Shown one piece after another: positions 1 through 10,812 of a stretch of DNA of 64,000 bases (its first letter is position 1; each line of letters opens with the position of its first letter). This DNA is from Trichuris trichiura. Taxonomy: Eukaryota; Nematoda; Enoplea; Trichinellida; Trichuridae. The stretch lies in NCBI GenBank assembly GCA_037903355.1, contig JBAJFE010000035.1, positions 310,001 through 374,000 on the forward strand, read 5' to 3'. The translations under genes and the position numbers were made by a program. Below the pieces are notes generated by a model, which worked only from the letters and a program-made list of their open reading frames with translations, was not told the DNA's origin and searched no databases.

Positions 1-2608
1 TGGAGACAACGCTGGGTATTAAAATTTCTAGAAATTGACGAACAAGCAGTTCGTGCATTGAATTTGAACGCTTCAAAGGAACCCTGTTTATAACAAATAT
101 TTTGCATTTCTTTGAGCAGTCGTGAAAACCCATCAAAGGCTTTAAGCATTCTGTTATTCAATTGGTTACACGCAAGGTTTGTTGCATCAGGTGATCCCAC
201 ATAAGGATACTGAAATTGAAGAATTCTACCTTTACAAAAAATCATGCAAAGTCTTTTGGTAGCTCAATTTTCCCGCGTTTTTGACATTAAGTCATTAACT
301 TCGTTGTAAAAATAAGCTTTAAGAGACATTGGATGATCATCGAATTAGTCTTCGCTATGACTTTCTGAAGATTTTTCCTCGTATCGCTAGACGCCATCTT
401 CATTTGTGAAAACAGTTTTTTTAATTTGCTTGTTAAAATATTCATAGCTTAGCATTACGCAAATTTCTAACCGTTAGCATCGATGAGTCACTGTAGTGAA
501 TAGTCTATTTGATTTTCAGGTTACATAATCACTAGAAAAGAACCGTGCCTCAGAGTTCTAAATTACCAAGTTCTTTCTCAACGCACTATTTAAGGATTGA
601 AATCAGATTCCACTTCGTAGGCTCACGGCTCATCATTTTCGTCTGCAATGCACTCTTACCACTTTGGTTGGACTGTGAGTCAAAGAAAAGCAAAAGTTAC
701 CTGTTTTGCGTTTGGGTGATTCTTGTCCTGGAACGGCAGCGAGTACATTGCATGTCCATAATCAACTCAGCGTACTGTGAAGCCTAATTTCACTCCGCGT
801 TTGTTCAGTCGTCATTGTTTCCCAACCACGTATCAATTAATGATCGTTTACTTGCTTCAGACTTCTAACCAACTTAAAGAGCAACAGCAAACAATAGACA
901 AAACTGAGACTTACAGGCAAGGCAACATTTCGATGCCTTTTTCTTATCCTTTGAGCAAGACATCCTGGAATTGAAAACTTTTTACTCTAATGCATCTTAC
1001 CTCAGTGCAAGGATCAAAATGCGGCAGAGACAAGATGAACATTGCCTGAGATTATTTCGGGACGCTTTTGCCACTAGTAGAATCAGTAACCCGCACTAGC
1101 TCTATACAGTGCTTAGTCGCAATTTACAACAGCTGAAACATAAGAGATTCAACAAAGAAGGGAACTGCTGAAATGTGGGCAGTAAACACCTGCCACGCAC
1201 GAATGGAATGCTGCACGTGAATAAAGCCATCTGCTCTTCTCATTTTTTGACTCACTTTGGCTGTAACTTCCGTTTGTACTTCCGGTTGACTACGCGTCTC
1301 CTCTGCTAAGCTTCTCTATGTCCTTCGCGACAAGCATCAGTAGCTGCGTACATCAACGCGTTCTCCGCCCACACAACTTTCCACTTAAAAGCAAAAAAAT
1401 GCTTTACTTTGCCAGGCGCCAGAGTATGAGTAACTATCACGCTATGGAGCAAATCAATTCTGCCACATTTAAGTGCGCAACAAGTATGACTGTGCTTCAC
1501 CCACAGGCGCTTTTTTATCTGTTTGACGCTATAACGCAGTCTTTCCTTATATGCTATAGCCACAACACTACAGTTGTCAAAACAGCGTGTACTTCTCCTT
1601 AGGCAAGGGATGCCTCATGGCCAAGTTCTTATTTTTGGAAAGACATGTATTGTTCGTCTCTTATTACTTCTCCAGCATTCTTCACTATCTGCTGGCTAGC
1701 GCTTCCTATTTAGTATTGGTCTTAACAGGTTATAGAGTAGGCTTCAGTTTAATCTTAGGCTATAAATCTTTCTACATCGTTCTGCTAAATGAATAATAGG
1801 TATGCTTAGCCTAAGCCTTAACCTCCTATTGTCCCAAGTTAAAATACTGTAGTCTAAAACAATAAATGAGCGCAGCACAACGCCAGAAAGAAAATATGAG
1901 CCCTCTTTCGTTATATGCATATGAAAGATAGTTGCAAAAACTCTATTTTTGTCCAATCGGATAAAACAGTGCATTGTTGCTTCATTTTTGCTTCAGCCCA
2001 TTTTATACGCCTTTTACAGAGACAGTAGCTTTTATTTTCCTCAGCTGTCATCGAGCTCATTCAATGAAAGTGGGCGTTGCATTGGCTTCAGCCTGCCCCC
2101 GCAACTCTGACTAATAGTTCGGAGAAACTCCGGGGCTGATTGAATATTCTGTGATACTGCGTTATCTGTTAAACGTCCCCAGCGAACAATGCGCATTCAT
2201 TTTCACTGCGACAGCGACAGAGTGTATCGCTTGTGGAAGCATTGTCTACATTGCTCACAAAAGTGTTCAACTTTCAAGTGCTTAGGAATGAATTCGTTTA
2301 TGATGCTTTCAAATTTGCTTGAAAACATTATGTTGCTACCACAAGGCGTAGTCATTACGCATTTTGGCTTCAAACGTCGGCAATTGCTTCTCCACAGACT
2401 TTTTCTCTACCGCTTTTGCGGTTACGGTAAGCCATAAAGTTCGTCTTGTTGATTTGCGTTATTAATTTTGTTTCAATGCATTACTATCACGCACTTCAAT
2501 CGCGGATGAATGTCCATGATCATTCTCCTCTATTACAATAAGGAATTGTTTAAAGCTTTTACCTTTTGCCGATTCCTAAAACTTTGAGTAGTTTTGCATG
2601 TCCAGCAG
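1..2608. other. Left edge, no gene model
   Basis: I see no complete gene here. An open stretch at about 871-974 on the + strand follows a good acceptor (cttgcttcag) and reads as a polar, Gln- and Thr-rich tail ending in a stop, so it may be a terminal exon. An inverted motif around 1750-1830 (cttaggc ... gcctaag) resembles the core of the dispersed hairpin repeat found elsewhere in the window but is too diverged to call. Confidence 0.3.
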
Positions 2609-3397
2609 CCGTTGAAACTAAAAACAAAGCTACTAGACGAAAGTTAAAGTTGGGACTTACAAATTACATCAATTTATCCGTAAGGGGAGGCACCAATGTT
2701 GAAATAGCAAAAAAGAGAAGCTGTTTATGCATCTCCCAAATTTGCTCACATGTCAGCTCAATGAGCACAGGTGGTAGTCCGGATGGTTGTTGTAATCTAC
2801 AATGAGTATAGGGGAATATTCCTTGCCCATATCGTCGCCTTGCAGCCGGATACATCAGCGGGGAAACGCCATTTTTACAAATAGTTCACAGCGTACTTTT
2901 AGTGGCTGATAGCTGCAGGCAAAAACTGGGAATCTTTTCTTTCGCGTTTAAATGTCTCCACTAAAGTTTTTAAAAACATCAGTTCAATTTTTGGCATTTC
3001 CAAGAAGTAGTCCTGGCGTTCTCCTTGATTACATGACCTCAGGTGGAGATGGTCCTCGTGTACTCAATTGGAATCACCTGCTTGGAAAAGTTGCGGATAA
3101 TGATTCCCTTGCCCTTTTTAGTAAATTTCAAAGCTGTTTTCGCTTAGAAATATGTTTTTGAGCTTCTAATTTTCTCATTACGTTTTGACCTTTTCGGCTA
3201 TTCTGATTTGCAGGCTCGCTTATACGGTAGAATTGGACAGCCATCTGGCTAATGACACGTATGCCTTTTGGGTTTATGGGAAAAAAAGTGCAGATGGTTT
3301 GTGGGCCAACTAATAAATCATAAAAACTAATGTGCGATTTATTTCAGGAGCTTTTAAGCAGCGGCGTAAAGAGAAAAATTTTCAAATTAAACATTGA
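2609..3397 (+). CDS. 3' end of an unrecognised gene (partial, exons 2609-2679, 3214-3296, 3348-3397)
   Basis: I do not recognise this protein. The exon at 3214-3296 follows a clear acceptor (gatttgcag), leaves one base at its end, and joins the exon at 3348-3397 in frame across a 51-base intron ending in atttcag. The joined tail starts LAYTVELDSHLANDTYAFW and ends in a Lys/Arg-rich stretch (KQRRKEKNF) before a TGA at 3395. An earlier exon at 2609-2679, between a cag acceptor and a gtaagg donor, encodes a basic segment (TKNKATRRKLKLGL) and probably belongs to the same gene. The exon or exons between 2680 and 3213 could not be resolved because two frames stay open there and the phases do not settle it. 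The gene ends about 600 bases before the CPEB start on the same strand. Confidence is fair that this is coding and low for the complete structure. Confidence 0.45.
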
Positions 3398-4009
3398 AAT
3401 TTCGAAATCTCCTAGCGTGCTTGCCGCTTTGAAGGCTGCGCACGAAGTTGAAAACGATTAAGAAAATTATGGCGGCAATGCAGAATGCTTGATAGCAGAA
3501 CTTTGGCTCCATTGTTAGGCTGCCAAGGAAGTTTTGAATGGCTTCAGTCAAAGAAGGACAATTTTTAAGCACTGAATTGCGGTAATATATTGTTTGGTGG
3601 AAGTTTGCCGCGCACAGGTTTTGAAAATTTTTAAAATGGCCCACTCCAAATTGACTCGCAGGCCTGAGTTACCGTATTTTTTCTTTGTGTACTTGAGCAT
3701 TCACTTTGGTAGCATTAGTGAGCAGAACTGAGCGTTAGTAGTCAGTTTGCTTGTCTGCGATCGACGAAGAAGGCTGCTTTAGCTCTGTCTTCTAGAAGTG
3801 CCTCATACTTCGGCTGACTTGTTGTGTCTCTGATCCATCGGTGACTTGTTGGTTATTTCTGTTGCCGGTTGAAGCCCAAGTGTATCAACTTGGTATTCAT
3901 AGCTTTGACACAGTATGACATCCCTTCTGGGCTGCATCTTGGTGCAGTAGTTTGCCTATTCTGCTTTTCTAGGAGGCATAGCTTGAATAGTTCATCAAGA
4001 AAAGAAGTT

Positions 4010-7000
4010 ATGGAACGCAGACAGATGGGTGGCATCTTTGGTGATTACGGCACTGAGTCCAGTGGTAGCATAAACAGAGGCTCAGCAGTCAGTTACGTGA
4101 ATTCTCGCCGACCTGCTGAAAATCAGGTGAGCCTAGCGAACTTTGTGAGAATTAGAATATATAATATGCAACAGTCAGTAAGATTAACGCATTATTAAGG
4201 CATTAGCTATGAAACCTGCTTGAGTTAGAGCTATATTTCTGTTCAGAATGACTAAAAACAAGTCTAACCTTCTTTTGCGATGAAAATTTAACTACATACT
4301 ATGAGACATTAAAAATTTAGCATTCCCTGCAGACGCGTGAGGTGTCGCTACTACGTATGCGTGAGAAACTCACGCTGAAAAAGGTCCCATTGTTAAGCAC
4401 ATAGGTTACTGTAGCAATTAGCGGAACATGCTTGCAAGTATAAACATTGTTAGAGAGAACCGGTAATTACAGTATGACAAATCACAAAGCAATTGTTCCA
4501 GCTTAAACACTGACGATTACGTTTGACAATTGGTAAAAAAGTTGCACTTCCAATTCAAGCAATCATTTTCTAAATTTTTAAAGCTAATGCAATGAAATAA
4601 TAATTTCTGATGCTAGTCTTTGCGCATTCTGCGGTAGGTTAATAAGTGACCTACAAAGCTACAGTATGCCTATTTTTATGATGCTTATGAAAGTACTGTA
4701 TCAGTAGGTGTTCCCTGTAGGTTTCTGCTGTGTGATGCAATGGATAACTTGCCCTGGTAATATTTGAATCAACTGTTAGCTAGCGCTTTTCTGATTGCAT
4801 AGTTTTGCCTCTTTGCTGCCAAGCAGTGTATTTAACAGTTGCAACATTACCTTCATGGCATGATGAAGAGTCTCAGCGTAGCATTGCAGGTTGAGAAGGT
4901 AAGAATATAGTCCTTTCATGAAATTTAGTATGTTGTCTACACTGTCAGCAATTTATTTGCCCTCTTTTGCCCACATCATCTTAAGCTCACTTCTCAGATA
5001 GTTTCCACCCCACGTGACCAGTTAAGAAGAAGGGTCCTGTAATAAATACCAGCTCCATTAGCAATATATTAGTGCTCTGCCGCTGCTCCTCTATGTTCCG
5101 GCCTCAACCCAGCAAAGCATTGATGATTATGCAGTAAGACCGTGGAAGTAAGAGAAGCCAGGAAGTGTAGAGTTGCTCTGCAGGGAATTTAAGCGATATG
5201 CTCATATTGCAAATGCATTGGTTCTATGCGCCGCCAAAACAGAAATGGACTATCACTTTTTGGAAGCTGAGGCTAATCAATATTTTATGCTAATTTATAA
5301 CACCTTTGCCTTCATTGCTTTGAGCTTTTTTATGTAGGTGATGAGCAAGCCCGCAATGTCTTCCTATATCACTAGCAGAAGGTTAGGCAAAACTGTGAGT
5401 GTGAATGAATTAGCTTTGCTTTTTTACCATGAGCACATGATTGTTTGTTGTTATTGTTATTGTTATTAATTTGTTTATTATTATTTTTCCAAGAAATACT
5501 TTTCAACAAGTGATGACGTAATGGTCATCTTACGTCTAAGCGAAAGCATACATTCAGCTCTTAGCATTTAGTTCAACTCTTTAGCAATCAATCTCAGCCT
5601 AGTTGTGATATGTCGGCTTATCCCGCAGCAGCCAATTTTTTGGATTAAGATCTGCTTTATAATGCTGATTTTAATGTCCATTAAGAACTAACTTAACAAT
5701 GCCTTTGATACAGGCACGAATTGCTCTGGAAAACTCCTTTGGGCGCTTGAGCATCAGAAGCACTACTGCATCACGCCCTGTTCAACACAACTTGGTTAAC
5801 AATTTAATGTATGGTCCACTGCGGAGAAATAATGGTACGCGAATTTTTAATGTTCTTGCAGCGGTGTGATCACCGTCATCATCCTTGCACGTTCTAGCAC
5901 ATAATTAGAGGCTTTCAGCATATGAGTTCAATATATTTTCGTAAGTTGTAATCTAGGGCAAAGTACAAGCACTAGCAGAGAGAACCATGGCATATTCTAC
6001 ATCGGAAAAGGATGTTATAGCGTTGACATTGAAACGGCATCCAGGTTTCCATTGACTCCTGCAGAACTGATTGACGTACGTTATTGGACAGACTTGAGAC
6101 CAGAAGTGACATCAAGAAAAGTTTTCGTTGGTGGAATCCCCAAGAAGTACACCAGCAGTAAGTACTGACCGTATCGTCAATGTGGGAGGCTAGCAAGCGC
6201 GTTTAATGCAGTTTAGTGAACCTGCAAATCATTCACCGTTTACTGTCAATGAAAATCGACACTTAATTTAAAATACAAAACGGCGTTAGAACGCGTGTGT
6301 TTTAGGTTTCATCACAAAAAAACTGTTTAACAATTTAGTTATGCTTCTACGTAATAATTTTCCACTTTTTGAAAACTTAACACTGCATCCACATTTAACG
6401 GGCCTTATTGTTATTGCTTCTTGGAATAACGTAATTTCTTTGACCTAAAATAGAGCCCACGAAAGCTGCAGAAAGCATTTATTGACCGTGAATTGCCAAA
6501 TTGAGCACATTGACGATAGTCCGCCGTAAAAAAAACAGAACACTCGTCTTACACTTGTGTTTAGTTGATAATTCAATGTAGGCTTTCACTGAAAATAAAG
6601 GACGGACAGTGGCGCGTAAACTTGCATTTTGACTGCACGCTGCTGCGCTAAGCGCTCCGTTTGCCTGCTCATTCCCTTTTTTGGTATAATTTCTCAAGTG
6701 AGTAGCTGACAGGTCACATTAGTTTTCACTACATCTATTCACGAAATAACGTGCATTCTACCGAACAGTGAGGAATAACAAACTACTGTATCAAGCAAAG
6801 TTGATTTGCAGGTAATATTAGAACCGCGTTTACTGCGTTTGGCCCGGCAACCATATCGTGGCCAACCGATGGGGGAGAAGCAAGGAAGGGACCAATGAAA
6901 GGTACATGAACTCGTGCAATTGCTTGAGTAGCGTCAAGTTTACTTGTTTTAAAGGTTTTGTTTTTGTGATATACAAATCAGCAGACTCAGTTAACAATCT

Positions 7001-7786
7001 GCTGAATGATTGCATACTTATTGGATCAAAGTTCTTTTTCTACTTGCAAGCTGCAGGAAGGATGCCAACTTTGGTAAGCTCTATTTTACGTAAATTTATG
7101 GTAGCTTTCGTTCGAGCAGTATTCAGCCAATGACATTGCAGTCAGAAAGAAAGGGGTAAAGACATCTTCAAATTATGTGATGACGAGATTTTGCAGGTCC
7201 AAGTTCGACCGTGGTTCTTGGCCGATCAGTTGGCTATATCGGACGACCCCACCAGAAAAGTGAACTTTCGCCGTATAGCATTTTTCGGCGGTATTCCGCG
7301 ATCAATGAAAGCTAGTGAGATGGCATTGCTTGAAATGTTGAACTACTGTTTCTTTGGTTCAGGCGAGCTCGCAGAGTGCACTGAAAGAGAAATTCCGGGA
7401 GTTGTGATGGTTAATATAGAGACTGACCCTCATTTGGATTACCCAAAGGGAGCCGCTAAAGTGGCATTTGCTAATGATCAAAGTTTTCGCGAGGCGCTGA
7501 GGAGAAGATTTTTGAAGGTTCATTACGAGGAAGTTCTCAAAGTTGTAAGCAATTCTTAGAACATATTTTTCCTTGCTCAAATGACGTTGCTTTTTCAAAG
7601 GTTGAAATGAAGCCGTTTTTCCTGCCCGAACAAAACTGCAACTTGTGCGAAGAGAATTCAGCTTATGTCAACCTCGCGACGCAGTATTGCGTGGAGAAAA
7701 GCTGCGTCAATTTTTACTGCGACGATTGTTGGAATCGTTGGCACTCTAATCCTGAAGTTGCTGACCACATTCCGTTGAGCAAATGA
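4010..7786 (+). CDS. CPEB-family cytoplasmic polyadenylation element-binding protein
   Basis: This is an mRNA-binding translational regulator, expected in the cytoplasm on CPE-containing 3' UTRs, with roles in germline or neuronal translation in other animals. Exons: 4010-4126, 5338-5394, 5714-5834, 5957-6157, 6812-6901, 6955-7073, 7197-7544 and 7601-7786; every junction keeps phase, giving about 412 residues. RRM1 starts near residue 154 (KVFVGGIP) and includes the family pattern FGP..ISWP with GFVFVIYKS as RNP1. The linker VQVRPWFLAD is typical of CPEB. RRM2 starts near 262 with a divergent IAFFGG. The C-terminal ZZ-type zinc domain (about 364-409) keeps its ligands: CNLC, YC, SC, YCDDC and two His after the CW. 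The N-terminal region is short, Ser/Arg-rich and low-complexity; human CPEB1, from memory, is roughly 560 residues, so upstream exons may exist. RRM2 carries an insertion after its second helix. The ATG at 4010 was chosen as the first Met ahead of a clean donor; a tttctag site 37 bases upstream could be a splice or trans-splice acceptor. Confidence 0.9.
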
Positions 7787-8532
7787 GAGCAGCAGCTTTC
7801 GACCGCAGTTTTCTTATATCCTCATATTTACTTTTATTTAAATCGCAGCCAGATTCGTCATTACCTGCCTAATGGTATGCCTATGCAACCCTCATACTAC
7901 TGCATATCCCGCAACTTACAAGCTTTTCCCTGCACACTAAGGAAACCGTTTACGATGATTTTAGAGTCTCATAGGTTGATACGAATCTATATATTTTTTA
8001 AATTTTAGTATTAGTTGTGTTGACATATGTTCCAATTTAGCTGCAGCTCAAACGTACTCTTTTTGCTTATTTAGTAAACTTTTGCCGCTGCCGCGCAAAC
8101 TTATTTTCTTGCTCAAATGCATTAGCATTCGTTGACGCTTTGATAAGTCTAGCAGCAGTAGATTTCCGCGCAGTGCATGCGGTGCGACGATATCTGCAAG
8201 TTTGCTTATGGGAAATTTTGTCGAAACTAACGGGGGTAATCACCTCGTAACCGTGCACAAATTTCAGCAATTTTTCGAATAGATGCTAGTTCTTGCTAGG
8301 CTATACAAAAACTTGACCTGCGCATCATAGTCATTGGCAGACTATGCAGAAACTATATTGTCGCTCTGATGTGAATTACTTTCCAGCTAAAGCTTCAACC
8401 ATGCCACAGAAATAAACTAGAGTCCGTCTCGAAGTTACTGCTTCATCGCAAAAAAAGATGAAACCTTTGCTTTCAGAAATACTGCAGTAATCGCTGATTA
8501 ATGTTGGAAAAAACGGTGTCACTTCCGAAGTT
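7787..8532. other. Intergenic, no gene seen
   Basis: AT-rich sequence downstream of the CPEB stop. A short open stretch on the - strand around 8376-8530, ending at a possible gtaatt donor, may be a coding exon, but I could not connect it by phase to the neighbouring candidate. Confidence 0.3.
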
Positions 8533-8838
8533 TCAACTTTTTTGATTCTTTTGAATAATCTTTTTCTTAAGCCGCCTGTTTCGCTCAAATCTTTTCCGTT
8601 GACGAACAACCAGTCTTACCGAAAGCCCAGCAAAAATAGAGAAAATTGCAGGTTTGCTTGATGCTGCTTCAACATCTAGCGTGACGGTCGAACAGGCGTA
8701 GCCAAGTATTGTGCTATCTGAGTCGGTAGGAAGCGCTACTTTAAGAGGTTTGCTAGTAAGGTTCTGTGTCAATCTCTGTAACTGGTGTTCATGCGCACCG
8801 CATTCCTCAGTCGGATTGGCAACACGGGTTAATGTTAA
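8533..8838 (-). CDS. C-terminal part of an unrecognised protein, abutting an LTR
   Basis: The - strand is open from the LTR edge at 8838 down to a stop at 8533. The upper part (8620-8838) reads like ordinary coding sequence, with ANPTEECGAHEHQLQRLT and a likely N-glycosylation site (NLTS), and stops at a good donor (gtaaga at 8619). If that donor is not used, the frame runs on through a short hydrophobic stretch (KPAIFSIFAGLS) into a very basic tail (RQRKRFERNRRLKKK), which would suit a single-pass membrane protein. I do not recognise the family. The open frame begins immediately beside the LTR boundary, so a host exon may have been split by the insertion, or this may simply be where the acceptor was lost. 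Low to moderate confidence. Confidence 0.35.
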   Translation of the reverse strand, partial: LTLTRVANPTEECGAHEHQLQRLTQNLTSKPLKVALPTDSDSTILGYACSTVTLDVEAASSKPAIFSIFAGLSVRLVVRQRKRFERNRRLKKKIIQKNQKS

Positions 8839-8995
8839 TGTTGTGTCCGAGCCGCGAAGACAACGTTTATTGAACTAGAACGAGCCAACCGAGCGAGGCT
8901 AACCAAACGCATCCGGACCCTGAACCCGGACTGACTGTAACGTGATCCTCAGGTGACCAGTGCGTACTGGTCACTTGGCCCACTAGTATACTACA
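8839..8995 (-). repeat. Short LTR of a Ty3/gypsy-like element
   Basis: Read on the - strand, this begins TGTAGTATACTAG right after a polypurine tract and ends in ACACAACA, the TG...CA form of an LTR, with an AATAAA signal near its 3' end. It lies directly downstream of the integrase remnant on the same strand, as a 3' LTR should. It contains an inverted repeat at 8953-8974 with 9-base arms (gtgaccagt / actggtcac) around gcgt. At ~157 bases it is short for the group. No matching intact 5' LTR is present. Confidence 0.6.
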
Positions 8996-9010
8996 CTGCC
9001 TTTCCCCTAC
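8996..9010 (-). other. Polypurine tract of the gypsy-like element
   Basis: On the - strand this reads GTAGGGGAAAGGCAG and sits immediately before the LTR TG. That is the position and composition of the plus-strand primer of LTR retrotransposons. Confidence 0.55.
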
Positions 9011-9978
9011 GCCGAGAAGTACGTAATCTTGTAGGTGGCGTGGACGTCTTCTGTCACGAGAACTTCTTCTCGGCAAAACCAGGGATGGCTCGTAGGGCTG
9101 CACGCTCGGTGAGCTGCGCGCTGCTGGTCTGTCCACGTCAAAGGAGACCGCAGAAAAATTATCCGACGAAATCTGTTTTTCCGGCGCTTTATGCAACTGA
9201 TCAATGCCCCTGGAAACAATGCTATTCGTTGCCAACTGCACTTTATATACATATCGTCCTTGCGTGCTCACTATCGTGCCTTGGACCCACCTTGGTTTGT
9301 GGTTGCGAAATTTTTAGGCATTACGGCGTCACCGATGTTGAAGAAACGCAGCTTACCGCTGCGAGTGCTACGAATCGGTGTTTCTGATTGACTAAAGCTT
9401 GGGAGGATGCAGTCAAACGCCGTGACGAGCTTTCGATTCATTAGCAACTGCACTGGAGTCTGTCCAGTAACGCCAGAGGGCGTCGTCCTCATTGCGAAGA
9501 GAGCATCGACCAAGTTTCTCTCTACGTCCCTGCTTCTTGATGCCGGTTTCGGTAAAAGCGTTTTAATAGTTTGCACGGCACGTTCGGCTTGCCGATTCGA
9601 GCTGGGATGAAAGGGTGCCGTGAACAAATGGCACAATCCAGCACGCTGAACGAAAGCTTGGAACTCTGTTGCCCTAAACACGGGTCCATTGTCGGAAACC
9701 AGCACTCTTGGAAGCCCATGCGACGAGAAAATTTTTTTAAGGGAGCGAATTGCCACTGACGACGAGACATCCGAGACTGTTTTCGCCTCAGGCCATTTAC
9801 TGGTGGCATCCACTGCTATAAAGAAATACTTGCCCAAGAATGGACCGGCAAAATCTATGTGCAAACGGCTCCAGGGGGAGCTATCTACAACGGGCCAAGG
9901 GGATGGTACAGCCTTAGGCGGATCATGTCGTGTCGCTTGGCATGCTGAACAGTCCGCAGCAGTGCGTACTGCGCACAA
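8996..9978 (-). pseudogene. Ty3/gypsy integrase remnant
   Basis: This encodes the C-terminal half of a gypsy-class Pol polyprotein. From 9978 downward it shows the second half of the H2C2 zinc motif (DCSACQATRHDPPK), then the catalytic core: first Asp in LHIDFAGPF, second in VSDNGPVF, and Glu in HPSSNRQAER, so all three DDE acidic residues remain. The usual SNGQAER has Arg in place of Gly. Further on, the frame ends at a stop (9271) and the continuation (about 8867-9260, including VQLATNSIVSRGIDQLHKAP and a PRRSSRDRRRPRHLQDY tail typical of gypsy integrase C-termini) is in another frame, so at least one frameshift is present. Reverse transcriptase, RNase H, gag and the first half of the zinc motif are missing. 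The 5' truncation falls at a short LTR-like sequence (9958-9991). Confidence 0.85.
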
Positions 9979-10005
9979 CTAATATAGTACACTGCCTTTT
10001 CCCTG
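9958..10005 (-). repeat. LTR-start and polypurine-tract-like fragment
   Basis: On the - strand this reads a purine tract (GGGAAAAGGCAG) followed by TGTACTATATTAGT, closely matching the tract and LTR start at 8980-9010 (TGTAGTATACTAGT). It also shares the CAGTACGCACTG motif with that LTR. The homology stops where the integrase frame starts, which suggests a chimeric junction between two related elements at the shared palindrome. Confidence 0.45.
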
Positions 10006-10095
10006 AAAAGTAAAAGATTTAAATGGCATCCAAACAAATCGTATTAGTACAACAATATTAATTTAAGGCGCTTCCTGACCACGTCAAAAAATATA

Positions 10096-10812
10096 CAGTC
10101 GGCCCTCGTTATCCGCGGATTATATACAACGCGGTTTCTCCAGCGTGAAATAGTGACGTCATCTTTTCACAGAGACATGCGCACCTCTGGTCGGCATTAT
10201 AACTGCACTAGTGTCGTTGCATGCCTGTGCAGCAGTGTGATCATCTGCGCGGGCGCGAAAGACTTTCTGCCCACAGTGCTCTCTAAACTGTGCACTATGC
10301 TAATGAGGCCTTGTCATTTTTCTGACTGCTCATTATTGCTTCGTGCGCGTTGTCGAGGCCGCGCGCTGTGCGCAAATATCAGTTTCCCTGCAGCGTGGTA
10401 GGTCTGAACTTTCGCGTCTTGTAACTGGTGTCGCATAGGAGGATGGCTGACAGAAGGCAACTAAGTGAACAGAGCGGTTCCTCTAGGGCCAAGAGACAAC
10501 GTAGCGTCCTTATCCTTCATGAGAAAGTAAAAGTCCTAGATCTTTTGAAAAGCGGATTGTCATGTGCTGAAATGGGCCACAAGATCGGGAAGAATGAATC
10601 CAGCATTCGTACGATAAAACGGAAGGAAGCTGAGACTCGAGGAAACGTGTATTCTGACCCTTCACTGGCGAAAAGAGCTGCTGCAGTTCGCAACAAAGTC
10701 CTCGTGAAGGCCGAGAAAGCGCTAAGCGTTTGGATAGAGGATATGTCGCGGAAGCATGTCCCTTAGTTGGTACAGTTCTGCTGAGGACGAAGTCAGGCAT
10801 TAACAATTTTCT
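10096..10812 (+). mobile_element. 5' half of a Tigger/pogo DNA transposon
   Basis: The element begins CAGTCGGCCCTCGTTATCC directly after a TA, which is the terminal inverted repeat and target dinucleotide expected of pogo/Tigger elements. It continues through a 5' untranslated region and the N-terminal third of the transposase, then breaks off near 10812 against the R2/NeSL-like fragment. The first ~75 bases are clearly homologous to the end of the deleted copy at 27563-28709 read on its - strand. No right-hand inverted repeat is present nearby, so this copy is truncated. Confidence 0.8.
10443..10812 (+). pseudogene. Tigger transposase, N-terminal DNA-binding part
   Basis: The ATG at 10443 opens a protein with the CENP-B/Tigger N-terminal helix-turn-helix: a basic start (SRAKRQRSVL), EKVKVLDLLKSGLSCAEMG, then NESSIRTIKRKEAE. 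The start of the second DNA-binding domain follows (KAEKALSVWIEDMSRKHVP). The frame stops at 10764, but the next frame continues the family pattern (PLVGTVLLRTKSG), so a single-base frameshift separates them. The DDE catalytic domain is absent. This is a dead fragment; identity is secure from the helix-turn-helix and the inverted repeat together. Confidence 0.85.

Noticed and set aside
5448..5490. A TTG/TTA-rich tract resembling a tandem repeat
   Set aside because: Short, imperfect low-complexity sequence inside a CPEB intron with no further structure.
8953..9982. Several + strand open frames of 60-144 codons
   Set aside because: They are antisense shadows of the gypsy integrase, whose - strand frame has catalytic motifs.
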